From Streptomyces albicerus (lineage in GTDB: Bacteria > Actinomycetota > Actinomycetes > Streptomycetales > Streptomycetaceae): DNA of 38,048 nt. The position numbers and the translations under genes are program-made. A model generated the notes under the pieces. It made no database searches and was not told the origin of the DNA. It saw only the letters and a list, made by a program, of their open reading frames with translations. Shown in pieces: positions 24,764-32,194 of this stretch. The stretch's first letter is position 1, and every line of letters starts with the position of its first letter. Location: the NCBI RefSeq assembly GCF_008905045.1, contig NZ_VWMY01000087.1, positions 1 through 38,048 of the forward strand, read 5' to 3'.

Positions 24764-25070
24764 TCATTCGCCGTGGTATAGGCGCTGCAGGTCGATGAGC
24801 TGGACGGTGTGGTCATGTCTGACGGTGTGTTGGAGTTCGTCGGTGAATCCTGCGCCGCTGAAGCACATCAGTCGGGGTGGCTCGCGCGTGATGGTGCCTT
24901 TGGCATGGAGGAGTTCGCGGATGTGCTGAAGGCGCTGGAGGTGACCGATGCCCATCGTGTCATTCCACTTGGCTTCGCCGATGGCGAGCAGGGCTTCGCG
25001 GTTGGAGTCCCCGTTGTCACCGTGGCCGAAGACGGCGACGTCGACCTCATGGCTGGTTTTGAGTGGGCCG
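24764..25070 (-). pseudogene. C-terminal fragment of an ATPase/DUF234-like protein
   Basis: Read leftwards, EVDVAVFGHG, then LLAIGEAKWNDTMGIGHLQR and MCFSGAGFTDELQHTVRHD, closing LIDLQRLYHGE. The acidic IGEAKW segment and the surrounding strands resemble the restriction-nuclease-like C-terminal domain of bacterial/archaeal AAA ATPases with DUF234. The ATPase part and start are missing. It begins where the DUF4232 lipoprotein homology breaks off, so the two are joined by a deletion. Confidence 0.55.
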
Positions 25071-25674
25071 GCGCGCGCAGCGCCCACGTCGAGCCCGGTG
25101 GGTACGCCTGGACCTGCTCGGCCGGGCGTCGGCATGGCTTGTCCGTGACCCCCTGGGCGACGGTGTGCAGGCTTGCGTGCGCGCTGCTGCCGGGTTTCAG
25201 CGTCACGGAGGGCGAGTCCGGGCCCTGCCGCTTCGCGGGCTCGCCGATGCGGTGGCCGGAGGAGTCGAGCAGGGTGACGCCGGGATAGCCCTGAAGCGAA
25301 CAGGGCGAGGAGCCGGTGTTGGTGAAGACCAACGGGGCGTAGCGGTTGCCCGCTCCCGGCGAGATGCGGCCGAGCGAGAGGCCCAACTGGTCGCGGGTGC
25401 AGCGAGTGGGCGCCGCGGAGGACGAGGCCGGCGGGGTGACGCCATCGTCCGCGGGGGGTGCGGACGGAGTGCCGGGAGCCCCTGCGGTGGGAGGCCGGGA
25501 AGAAGCCGAGGTACGCGGTGTCGTCGGCCCGCCGGCGACGCCCTCGTCTCCGCAGGCGCCGGCCAGCAGGACACCGGCGACCACGGCGCCGGCCGGCAGG
25601 AGCCGCGTACGGCGCTGCCGGTTCGGCGCGTCAGCCGCTCGCCGCCGAGTGCCCCATGGGTTCGGTCCGGTCAT
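24868..25674 (-). CDS. DUF4232-type exported lipoprotein, 3' truncated
   Basis: The N-terminus has Arg-rich residues, a hydrophobic stretch (LLPAGAVVAGVLLAGACGDE) and a Cys at a plausible lipobox, then a Ser/Pro/Thr-rich linker and a DUF4232 domain (CTRDQLGLSLGRISPGAGN, YAPLVFTNTGSSPCSLQGYP, VTLKPGSSAHASLHTVAQG). The homology ends near GSTWALRA at about 25075; the remaining 65 or so residues are an out-of-frame reading of the ATPase-like relic. The domain usually needs another short strand with a Cys, so folding may fail. The ATG at 25674 is preferred over a GTG three codons upstream; neither has a strong ribosome site. DUF4232 proteins are envelope proteins of unknown role. Confidence 0.65.
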   Translation of the reverse strand: MTGPNPWGTRRRAADAPNRQRRTRLLPAGAVVAGVLLAGACGDEGVAGGPTTPRTSASSRPPTAGAPGTPSAPPADDGVTPPASSSAAPTRCTRDQLGLSLGRISPGAGNRYAPLVFTNTGSSPCSLQGYPGVTLLDSSGHRIGEPAKRQGPDSPSVTLKPGSSAHASLHTVAQGVTDKPCRRPAEQVQAYPPGSTWALRAPAHSKPAMRSTSPSSATVTTGTPTAKPCSPSAKPSGMTRWASVTSSAFSTSANSSMPKAPSRASHPD

Positions 25675-26286
25675 GCCGACCACTCAGGGGCGTACGGGAC
25701 ACGGTCGTAGCGCGGGGGCTGATCCACGAGGTCCGGGTCGTACCTCCGGCGGGTATCAGAGATCCTGGTCAGAACAGGGATATCGCCCGACTCCACGTGA
25801 CCTCCGTCCATCGACACGGCGGTTCGCCGGTGGCGCCGCGGAACGCTTTGGGTACCCGGCCCGCCGTCATTGACACCGCCCTGCGCGGCCCTGGCCGGCA
25901 CCGTCGCCTCCCCGGTCCGCGGGACGACCTTGGCGAGTCGGTCCCCTCCGCGGTCGGCGGCGTACCGGACCCGAGCAGAACGTCGCGGCCGGCCTTGGCG
26001 AGCGCCATCGCCGATCGCGTGCAGCTCTGCGTGGCCGATTGCCGCCTCGCGGCCGCCCCGAGGCCGCGGTCGGCCTTGGGCGGAAGCCCTTCGCCGAGGA
26101 CACACTCCAGGCGTTGACAAGGGGGCCTGTTCTGGGCACGGCCGACCGTGTTTGGGCAGCCCTAACGGGGGGACTGCGCGCGGTACGGGAAGGCAAGAGC
26201 CGCGGCAGCGGAGGAGCTGAGACGACCGTGACCGATGCTGGCGAGTCGGCCTCTCCCGGGCAGCCCTCGGCCGAAAGGTCCGCCCC
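25675..26286. other. Gene-poor stretch between the lipoprotein and DUF2180
   Basis: About 610 bases with no gene I can name. The only candidate is a + strand frame at 26039-26290, which starts at TTG, contains AEDTLQALTRGPVLGTADRV, and ends in an ATGA overlap with the DUF2180 start at 26287. That overlap suggests it is the 3' end of a real gene, perhaps decayed upstream. Minus-strand frames here read like noise, except a tail, DTRRRYDPDLVDQPPRYDRV, just before the lipoprotein start. Confidence 0.3.
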
Positions 26287-26493
26287 ATGAACTGTTATGA
26301 ATGCGTCCAGCAGAGCCGTACCGCGGCCGCCGTGGCCGTGTGCCGCGTGTGCGGTGCGGCTGTCTGCGCCGACCACGTGCGTACCGAGAGCAAGAGGCTT
26401 CGCGGCCCCGCGAGTCCGGGCAAGATGATCCACGACCAGCCGGCCCGGCAGCTGACCTGCCCGGTGTGCCGCGCGGCGGAGGAGTCTCTCTGA
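26287..26493 (+). CDS. DUF2180 small zinc-ribbon-like protein
   Basis: A 68-residue protein opening MNCYEC, the signature of DUF2180. Four CxxC-type pairs (CYEC, CRVC, CADH, CPVC) can bind one or two zinc ions, with the family's central RTAAAVAVCRVCGAAVCADH. DUF2180 proteins are common in actinobacteria and their role is unknown. The ATG overlaps the stop of the upstream frame (ATGA) and may be translated by coupling. No promoter was identified. Confidence 0.85.
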   Translation: MNCYECVQQSRTAAAVAVCRVCGAAVCADHVRTESKRLRGPASPGKMIHDQPARQLTCPVCRAAEESL

Positions 26494-26809
26494 GGACGTC
26501 GTGGCCGCAATGCTCTCGTGATGCCGTGTCGAGCGGACCAGAGACCCCATCAGGAGCAGAGAGGACGCCCGCACGCCGGGACACCGTGCCCGGTATCTGC
26601 TCCCGAGGAAGTCCCGGAGGAATACGGGCGAGTACTGGAACGCGGGCAGACCTGGAGCAGACGCGTCTGAAAGCGGGGAACGCGTGTGACCGGGTTTCGG
26701 AGCCGTCTTCGGTGACACCCAGGAATCCGGGACCGGTGCGGATGCCGGGGACGGTCCTGAAAGATTCGGGGACGGTCCTGAAGGATTGTCGAGGAGAGGA
26801 GGACGAGAC
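26494..26809. other. Gene-free leader of the Ig-like protein gene
   Basis: About 315 bases with no gene. It holds a 21-base tandem repeat listed separately and a purine-rich GAGGAGAGGAGG ribosome site at 26791-26802. The promoter of the gene at 26810 should lie here. Confidence 0.45.
26746..26787. repeat. Two tandem 21-base repeats upstream of the Ig-like gene
   Basis: CGGGGACGGTCCTGAA(A/G)GATT occurs twice back to back (26746-26766 and 26767-26787) with one difference. A partial third copy, CGGGACCGGTGCGGAT, lies shortly upstream. The repeats end four bases before the ribosome site, so they sit in the 5' leader and could bind a regulator or be slippage copies. Confidence 0.8.
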
Positions 26810-27127
26810 ATGGCCGGCACCATGGAGGCCTTGTCCGGGGACGGCCAGGAAGTCGGCCGGGGTGAGGAGTTCGCTCCCCTGGTCGTGCGGCTCGTCTCCG
26901 AGGAAGACGGTAGTCCGGTCGGTGGCGCCGTGGTCAGTTACTTCGTCGACGACGCGGAGGGCACCGGCACGGACTTTCACGGCGGCTCTCCGGTCCGGGT
27001 CACCAGTGCCGTCGACGGAACCGCGGCGACGGACGTCCCGCTCATTGCGGGCGACTCCGCGGGGCGGGTGACGGTCCGGGCGCTCGCGGACTCCGCCCGC
27101 TGCGCGCTGACCTTGCATGTGCGGTAG
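26810..27127 (+). CDS. Single Ig-like (Big-1-type) domain protein
   Basis: A 105-residue protein made of one bacterial Ig-like fold: GEEFAPLVVRLVSEEDGSPV, GGAVVSYFVDD, GSPVRVTSAVDGTAATDVPL, GDSAGRVTVRALADS and a terminal LTLHVR. The alternating strands and the DGTA...ADS pattern match the group 1 (invasin/intimin-like) Ig family. It has no signal peptide, TM segment or other domain, which is odd for a fold normally found in adhesins. The ATG at 26810 is chosen for the strong GGAGG seven bases upstream; an upstream start at 26786 would fall inside the tandem repeat. Function unknown. Confidence 0.72.
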   Translation: MAGTMEALSGDGQEVGRGEEFAPLVVRLVSEEDGSPVGGAVVSYFVDDAEGTGTDFHGGSPVRVTSAVDGTAATDVPLIAGDSAGRVTVRALADSARCALTLHVR

Positions 27128-27318
27128 CCAAGCGGTCATCTCGGCAGACGGGGCGGATGTTTAGCGGGGCGGCCGCGAGCCCGGGGCTTCCAACGCCCGC
27201 TCGCGCAGCGAGGCTCACCCCGCTCCCGCGGTGGAACGGACGCAGGTGCTGGGCCGGCTGATACTCACCGGCGATGCAACCGTGTCCTGGCGCGACCCGG
27301 CCTCGCGGCCGTCCGACG

Positions 27319-29154
27319 CTACTGGAACCAGGCCTGGGTGGACAGCTCGGGGCGTATGCCTCTCTGGGTGCGGGCGAGGACCACGGCGCTGGAGAGGAGG
27401 CCGACGTGGCTGAGTCCTTGGGGGAAGTTGCCGAGGAACGATCCGTCGCCGGGGTCGATCTGTTCGGGCAGGAGGCCGAGTGGATTGGCGTGGGTGCAGA
27501 GTTGTTCGAACAGCTCGGTGGCTTCGTCGGTGCGGCCTTGTCCGGCGAGGTTGTCGACGAGCCAGAAGCTGCACAGGAGGAATGCGCCTTCGGGCTGATC
27601 GAGGCCGTCGGAGAAGTCCTTTGGGAGGTAGCGGTAGAGCAGGCCGTCGCCGGCGCCGAGGCGGTCGGTGATGGCCTGCGCGGTCGCCACCATGCGGGGG
27701 TGGTCGGCAGGGACGACCCGTCGTAGGGGGAGGGCGAGCAGTGAGGCGTCCAGTCCTCCTGTGGCTCCGAGGTGTTCGGTGAGGGCGCCTGCCCGCTCGT
27801 CCCAGGCGTCGCGGAGGATGCGCTCGGTGAGGTCGCGCGCCTCCCGGGCCCATATGTCGGCGTCCCCCGGCAGGTTCAGCCGCCGGGCGAGTCGTGCCGC
27901 GCGGTCGAGTGCGACCTGGCACATCGCGGCGGAGTAGGTGAACGGCCGTCCCGTGGTGCGTACTTCCCAGATGCCCTGGTCGGGGTGGCGCCACGCGGTC
28001 CGTGCCTGCTCGGCCAGTTCCGCCAGGCGGTTCCAGAGTTCGCGGTTGAACTGTCCTCCGGTCGCCGCCCATTGAAGGGCGCAGTCGAGAATCTCTCCGT
28101 AGACGTCGTGCTGGATCTGCTCGGCCGCAGCGTTCCCCCACCGCACCGGCGCTGAGCCCCGGTAGCCCTCCAGTTCCTCGTCGACGGTCTCCGGTGGCGG
28201 CGGTAGGCCGTCGACGTCGTACAGGACGCGCGGGCTCGGGTGTCCCTGGGCCGCGGTGAGTGCCCAGTGGAGAAATCCTCCGGCCTCCATGGGAAGTCCG
28301 ATACGGCGGAGGGCGAAGACCGCGTACGCGGCGTCGCGTATCCAGGCGTAGCGGTAGTCCCAGTTCCGGGTGCCGCCGATGCGTTCAGGCAGGGACGAGG
28401 TGGCGGCGGCGACGATGGCGCCGTTTTCGATGTGGTCCAGGAGCTTGAGGGTGATGGCCGACCGGCGTACGAGGTCTGCGCGGGGTACGTCGTCCACGAC
28501 CTGGGCGGACCAGCGCTGCCAGGCCCGGATGGTGTCATCGAGTGCGTCGGAGAACCGGTGGGGGGCCGCCCGTCGCGCGCTCCAGCGAAGTCCCAGCGAC
28601 AGTTCCTCGCCCTGATGCAGGGTCAGCGTGGTGTTGTCCGGTGCGGTCAGCGGGAGACTGGTGTGCAGGTGCAGCGCCAGTCCTTGCCGGGGGCAGATGA
28701 GGTGCCAGCCGTGGTTGTCCCTCTGGCCCCGCGCGCCGCCGCGGGGGTGCACGCCGATGCGCAGGGTGACGGTGCCGTGAGTCACGCGTGCTCGACGGAG
28801 CAACTCGCCCAGGCCGGCGGGGGTGTCTTCTTCGAGCCGGGCTCCGGGTTTCAGGAGGAAGGCGTCGGTCACCTCGACGATGCCGGTGGCCGTGCGCATC
28901 TCGGTGACCAGGACGCCGGTGTCCTCCAGATACCGCTGGCGGCTCTGCCGCACCCCTTCGGGCGTCAGGACGAAGGATCCGCCGTTGTTCCGGTCGAGGA
29001 GGCTCGCGAACAACGGTGGGGCGTCGAACCGGGGTACGCACAGGAAGCTCACCGCACCGTCGCGGCCGACGAGGGCACACCCTCGGCCGTCGCCCACCAG
29101 GCCGTGGTCCGCGATGGGTAGATATCCCTGATCTCGTGCATGGGGCTGCCACAT
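27319..29154 (-). CDS. Glycoside hydrolase family 15 (glucoamylase/trehalase-like)
   Basis: A 611-residue cytoplasmic GH15 enzyme with an N-terminal beta-sandwich (about 1-220, opening YLPIADHGLVGDGRGCALVG) and an (alpha/alpha)6 barrel (GGTRNWDYRYAWIRDAAYAV; YRGSAPVRWGNAAAEQIQHD). The catalytic acid is Glu397 in DQGIWEVR and the base is Glu564 in LLPEQIDPGDGSFLGNFPQG. Family members hydrolyse alpha-1,4-glucans or trehalose from the end. Streptomyces paralogues are often trehalases, but sequence alone does not separate the two. The ATG at 29154 has GGAGG seven bases upstream; another ATG two codons earlier is too close. It follows the PucR-type regulator gene by 34 bases and is probably co-transcribed with it. 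Confidence 0.92.
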   Translation of the reverse strand: MWQPHARDQGYLPIADHGLVGDGRGCALVGRDGAVSFLCVPRFDAPPLFASLLDRNNGGSFVLTPEGVRQSRQRYLEDTGVLVTEMRTATGIVEVTDAFLLKPGARLEEDTPAGLGELLRRARVTHGTVTLRIGVHPRGGARGQRDNHGWHLICPRQGLALHLHTSLPLTAPDNTTLTLHQGEELSLGLRWSARRAAPHRFSDALDDTIRAWQRWSAQVVDDVPRADLVRRSAITLKLLDHIENGAIVAAATSSLPERIGGTRNWDYRYAWIRDAAYAVFALRRIGLPMEAGGFLHWALTAAQGHPSPRVLYDVDGLPPPPETVDEELEGYRGSAPVRWGNAAAEQIQHDVYGEILDCALQWAATGGQFNRELWNRLAELAEQARTAWRHPDQGIWEVRTTGRPFTYSAAMCQVALDRAARLARRLNLPGDADIWAREARDLTERILRDAWDERAGALTEHLGATGGLDASLLALPLRRVVPADHPRMVATAQAITDRLGAGDGLLYRYLPKDFSDGLDQPEGAFLLCSFWLVDNLAGQGRTDEATELFEQLCTHANPLGLLPEQIDPGDGSFLGNFPQGLSHVGLLSSAVVLARTQRGIRPELSTQAWFQ

Positions 29155-29188
29155 GGTCATCCCTCCGTATTCCCCGACGCGGTGGTGA

Positions 29189-30319
29189 TCAGTCGGCGGG
29201 CTGGAGCGGCCGGGAAGGCCAGCCCAGGAGGCGGGCGCCCAGGACGGCGGTCTGCAGGGTGTACCGCTGGTCGGGATCGGCGGGGTCGTAGCCGGTGAGT
29301 TGCCGGATGCGAGTGATCCGGTAGGTGACGGAACGGACACTGAGCGCGAGGCGGCGGGCGGTGGTGGTGTTCACGCAGCCGCACTCGAAGTAGGCGGCGA
29401 GGGTTTCCAGCAGCGGCCCGGGACCACCGCGGGATCGCTCCAGCGCGCCGAGCACAGTGGCGACCAGATCGGTGATGGCCGCCTGATCTCGCCCCAGGAC
29501 CTGGAAGACCAGCAGCTCCGAGGCGTGGACCACCGGGGTGGTCAGGCCCAGCCGGGCTGCGAGGTCCAGGGTGCCGCATGCTTCGTGGTAGGAGCGGACG
29601 ATGCCGCTGGGCCCGGGCCTGGGGCGGCTGATGGCGACATGGTGGGGCTCCGTGCCGGATCGTTGCACCTGGGTGGCGAAGTGCTGGGCAGCGTCCGCCT
29701 CGCTGCCGTGCGACACACAGATCAGTCGGCCCCCCTTGGTGGTGACGAGGACATCGTGCACACCGAATGCGGTGGCCATGCCTTCCTCGACATAGCGGGT
29801 GGCGGAATCTCCGGCCCCGAAGGCAGTCTCGGCCCGGGCCACCGCGACGCGGTGCGGTCCGACGAGCCGGAGCCCGAACCGCTCGGCCCGCTCCGCCAGC
29901 CTGCCCAGATCGGCGCGCCCGTGAAGCAGGTCGTCGACGAACTCCCGCCGCATCGCCTCCTCCCGGCGGATCGCCGCTCGCTGAGCGGTCTCGTGCCCCT
30001 CGGCCAGGGCCACCGTCGCCTCACGGAACGCCTGCAAGGTGGCCACGGAGAGCTCGCTCGGGCTGTTCCGGGAGCCGGCCTTGCCTGTCTCGGACGACTC
30101 GGGCCAGGCACTGCAGGCAGCGGTCAGGCACTCGGTCAGCAGGCTCCGCAGGGACACACCGCGGTCGGCGGCCGCTGCGGCGCGCGCTCGAAGATCGGCG
30201 AGGTCTTCCTCGCGCCGCTGTCGCTGGTCCCGGTTCCGGCCCAGGAGAGCGAGATAGCGATGCGCTATCGGTGAAGGAACCTCCTCATTCCTGCCGACTG
30301 ATGTGGCGGTGGCAGCCAT
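29189..30319 (-). CDS. PucR/CdaR-type transcriptional regulator
   Basis: A 376-residue regulator. The C-terminal about 60 residues are the PucR helix-turn-helix: TLAAYFECGCVNTTTARRLA, then VRSVTYRITRIRQLTG and YTLQTAVLGARLL. The middle (about 140-290) is the GGDEF-like CdaR domain (RREFVDDLLHGRADL; FGLRLVGPHRVAVARAE). No purine-catabolism-type ligand domain is evident. The ATG at 30319 follows GAGGGAG at five bases; longer frames upstream lack a site. It is the gene directly upstream of the GH15 enzyme on the same strand and may control it or sense carbon or nitrogen status. Confidence 0.9.
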   Translation of the reverse strand: MAATATSVGRNEEVPSPIAHRYLALLGRNRDQRQRREEDLADLRARAAAAADRGVSLRSLLTECLTAACSAWPESSETGKAGSRNSPSELSVATLQAFREATVALAEGHETAQRAAIRREEAMRREFVDDLLHGRADLGRLAERAERFGLRLVGPHRVAVARAETAFGAGDSATRYVEEGMATAFGVHDVLVTTKGGRLICVSHGSEADAAQHFATQVQRSGTEPHHVAISRPRPGPSGIVRSYHEACGTLDLAARLGLTTPVVHASELLVFQVLGRDQAAITDLVATVLGALERSRGGPGPLLETLAAYFECGCVNTTTARRLALSVRSVTYRITRIRQLTGYDPADPDQRYTLQTAVLGARLLGWPSRPLQPAD

Positions 30320-30467
30320 CCATACTCCCTCGTCGGTTCTGGTTCCTTTACGTGCACTTTGCTGGAAAGTGTCGATAACAAAGGACTGGCCGAGTCGGCC
30401 ATCGATACCCACCGAAAACGGACCTGCACGCTATTCCTCGCCGACATTCCGGAGACATCTGAGGAAT

Positions 30468-30923
30468 TCACGTCCCTATGAAGTGTTCCAGCAGGCGGAC
30501 GGCGGTGATCGCGCCGATCACCCGGAACCGGCCGCCGTCGTTTTCGATCACTACTGTCAGCGGGCTCCCGGACCGAGCCATCAATGCCGCCGCGCCCAGA
30601 GCCGTCCCGTCGGGGCCGATGACCGGCGGGACAGTCCGCCCCTTCGGCAGCCACTCGGCGACCGACAGGCCATCCAGCACTTCCGTCGACTGCTCGATAT
30701 CCCCTTCTCTGAGCACGTCCACCAGTGCGGGGTTCTCGATGATGTAGGTGGGAAGCAAGGACTTGATGGCCTCGGAGCCGGACAGGATGGCGTAGGGCCG
30801 ACCGTCAGCGTCGACTACCAGGAGGGCGGGCAACTTCTGCCGTGCCATCAGGCGGGCGGCGTCCAAGGCCGCGCTGTCTGCCGAGACGTAGGGAAAGGGC
30901 TCGGCCAGGTCATGTGCGAACAC
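30468..30923 (-). CDS. Two-CBS-domain protein, copy A
   Basis: A 151-residue protein made of one CBS pair (Bateman module): PYVSADSAALDAARLMARQK then ALLVVDADGRPYAILSGSEA, and PPVIGPDGTALGAAALMARS then GAITAVRLLEHFIG. CBS pairs bind adenine nucleotides and control partner enzymes or channels. The GTG at 30923 has GGGGGC five bases upstream; a longer frame to 30992 begins with noise. It is paralogous to the protein at 31653-32114 and lies divergently from it, separated by about 370 bases and a DUF3040 gene. Partner unknown. Confidence 0.85.
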   Translation of the reverse strand: MFAHDLAEPFPYVSADSAALDAARLMARQKLPALLVVDADGRPYAILSGSEAIKSLLPTYIIENPALVDVLREGDIEQSTEVLDGLSVAEWLPKGRTVPPVIGPDGTALGAAALMARSGSPLTVVIENDGGRFRVIGAITAVRLLEHFIGT

Positions 30924-31288
30924 GGTCTGCCCCCGATCGGAAAGAGAAGGGCTATTCCTTGTTCGCCGACCAGGCTTCCCGGCACTCCACACACAAGCCT
31001 ACAGGGGCCTTACGTATTCACATCGAGGCCCTGACCTCTCTTGCGCAACTTTGCCGGAGGCCGGAAGGGAACGTCTGCCCAAGTCGGCCGACCCTGTACG
31101 TCGACATCGGGCGTCCACACGTTTCCCAGGGGTATTTCGATCCATGTACTTCCGGGAGAGCCCCCCCGGTGACGAGGGGAGGGCCGTCATGTTCCGGTGG
31201 CTGCTCCAAAGGGTCGGTGCGGCACCGGTCCCCCACGTCCAGGTGCTCCCGCCCAGTTGTGAGGTTACGAAGCATTCAGGGGGTCGGC
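30924..31288. promoter_or_regulatory. Divergent intergenic region between CBS copy A and DUF3040
   Basis: About 365 bases with no gene, between two outward-facing genes, so it should hold both promoters. A CCCCCCGGTGACGAGGGG segment at about 31164 can pair weakly. I could not assign promoter elements with confidence. Confidence 0.4.
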
Positions 31289-31666
31289 ATGAATCCCTCG
31301 ATGGACGAAGAACGCACCTTCTCCCGGATCGAACGATGCCTCGCCCGGGATGATCCCGAACTCGCCGCACGCATCGACAGGCTCAACAACCAGTTCACGG
31401 GCGAGCCCCCGAACGGCCCTGGGAAGAAGGCCGATCGGCTGACCGTCACCACCATCGTCGTCAGCATCCTCGCCCTGGTGGGCCTGATCCTCGCGGCCCT
31501 CCTCATGGACCCGCCGGAACGCGGCGCCCAGGACCCCGCACCACCCCATCGCGTCGCCCCCGGCATCTCCACGCAAGTCCAGAGCCAACGGCGCGTCCCA
31601 CGCACCCCGAGAACTCCAGCCGGACGACACCCCGTCGAGAGGGCCGCCCGCCATGCGTGCACGTGA
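31289..31666 (+). CDS. DUF3040 small membrane protein
   Basis: A 125-residue protein. The N-terminal SMDEERTFSRIERCLARDDP is the DUF3040 signature helix, followed by a single TM segment (VTTIVVSILALVGLILAALL) and a Pro/Arg-rich tail. Most members have two TM segments, and the tail here looks out of register with a normal second one, so the C-terminus may be altered. The ATG at 31289 follows CAGGGGG at five bases. The stop lies 14 bases inside the next CBS gene, suggesting co-translation. Function unknown. Confidence 0.75.
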   Translation: MNPSMDEERTFSRIERCLARDDPELAARIDRLNNQFTGEPPNGPGKKADRLTVTTIVVSILALVGLILAALLMDPPERGAQDPAPPHRVAPGISTQVQSQRRVPRTPRTPAGRHPVERAARHACT

Positions 31667-32114
31667 TCTCGCCCAGCCCTACGCGTCGATCGGTGCCGAC
31701 CGCGATGCCGCGACCGCGGTCCGGCTCATGATCGATGGGCGCCTGCCTGGTCTGCTGGTCGCCGACAGCGAGGGCCTGCCGTACGCGATCCTTTCTGGCG
31801 ATCAAGTGGTCAGGGCACACCTGCCCTTCTATGTATGGGAAGACCCTGTGCTCGCCCGGGTCATCGACGAGCCATACGCCGACCGCATCGGGCAGGCACT
31901 CGCGGGACGACGGATCGCCGACTGCCTGCCGCCGGGCCGGCCCTTCCTGCCCGCCGTCGCGCCCGACAGCACGGCAATCGAGGTCGCGGAGCTGATGGCG
32001 CGTACCCGCAGCCATCTCGTCGCCGTCGTCGAGCGGCGCGGCCACGGCGCGCCCCGGCTCCTCGGCATCATCACGACAGCCCGCCTGCTGGAACAGCTCC
32101 ACAGCGGCGTATGA
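31653..32114 (+). CDS. Two-CBS-domain protein, copy B
   Basis: A 153-residue CBS pair (PYASIGADRDAATAVRLMID then GLLVADSEGLPYAILSGDQV; PAVAPDSTAIEVAELMARTR then LLGIITTARLLEQLH). It shares the layout and wording of copy A, including PYAILSG and the ADSEG/DADG turns. It overlaps the DUF3040 gene by 14 bases and is followed at 32128 by the original start region of the NhaA gene, so it may regulate the antiporter through adenine nucleotide sensing; that is inference. Confidence 0.88.
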   Translation: MRARDLAQPYASIGADRDAATAVRLMIDGRLPGLLVADSEGLPYAILSGDQVVRAHLPFYVWEDPVLARVIDEPYADRIGQALAGRRIADCLPPGRPFLPAVAPDSTAIEVAELMARTRSHLVAVVERRGHGAPRLLGIITTARLLEQLHSGV

Positions 32115-32194
32115 GCGGAAGTCCGCCATGCGCCTGAAGAACCGCGAGAGCGGTCCCTTCCTCGGCCGCCTTCCGCGCCCGGAGCGGAACGTCG

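Noticed and set aside
25867..27139. Long minus-strand frames over the DUF2180 and Ig-like genes
   Set aside because: They run antisense to two well-supported short genes and contain a repeating peptide produced by the 21-base DNA repeat.
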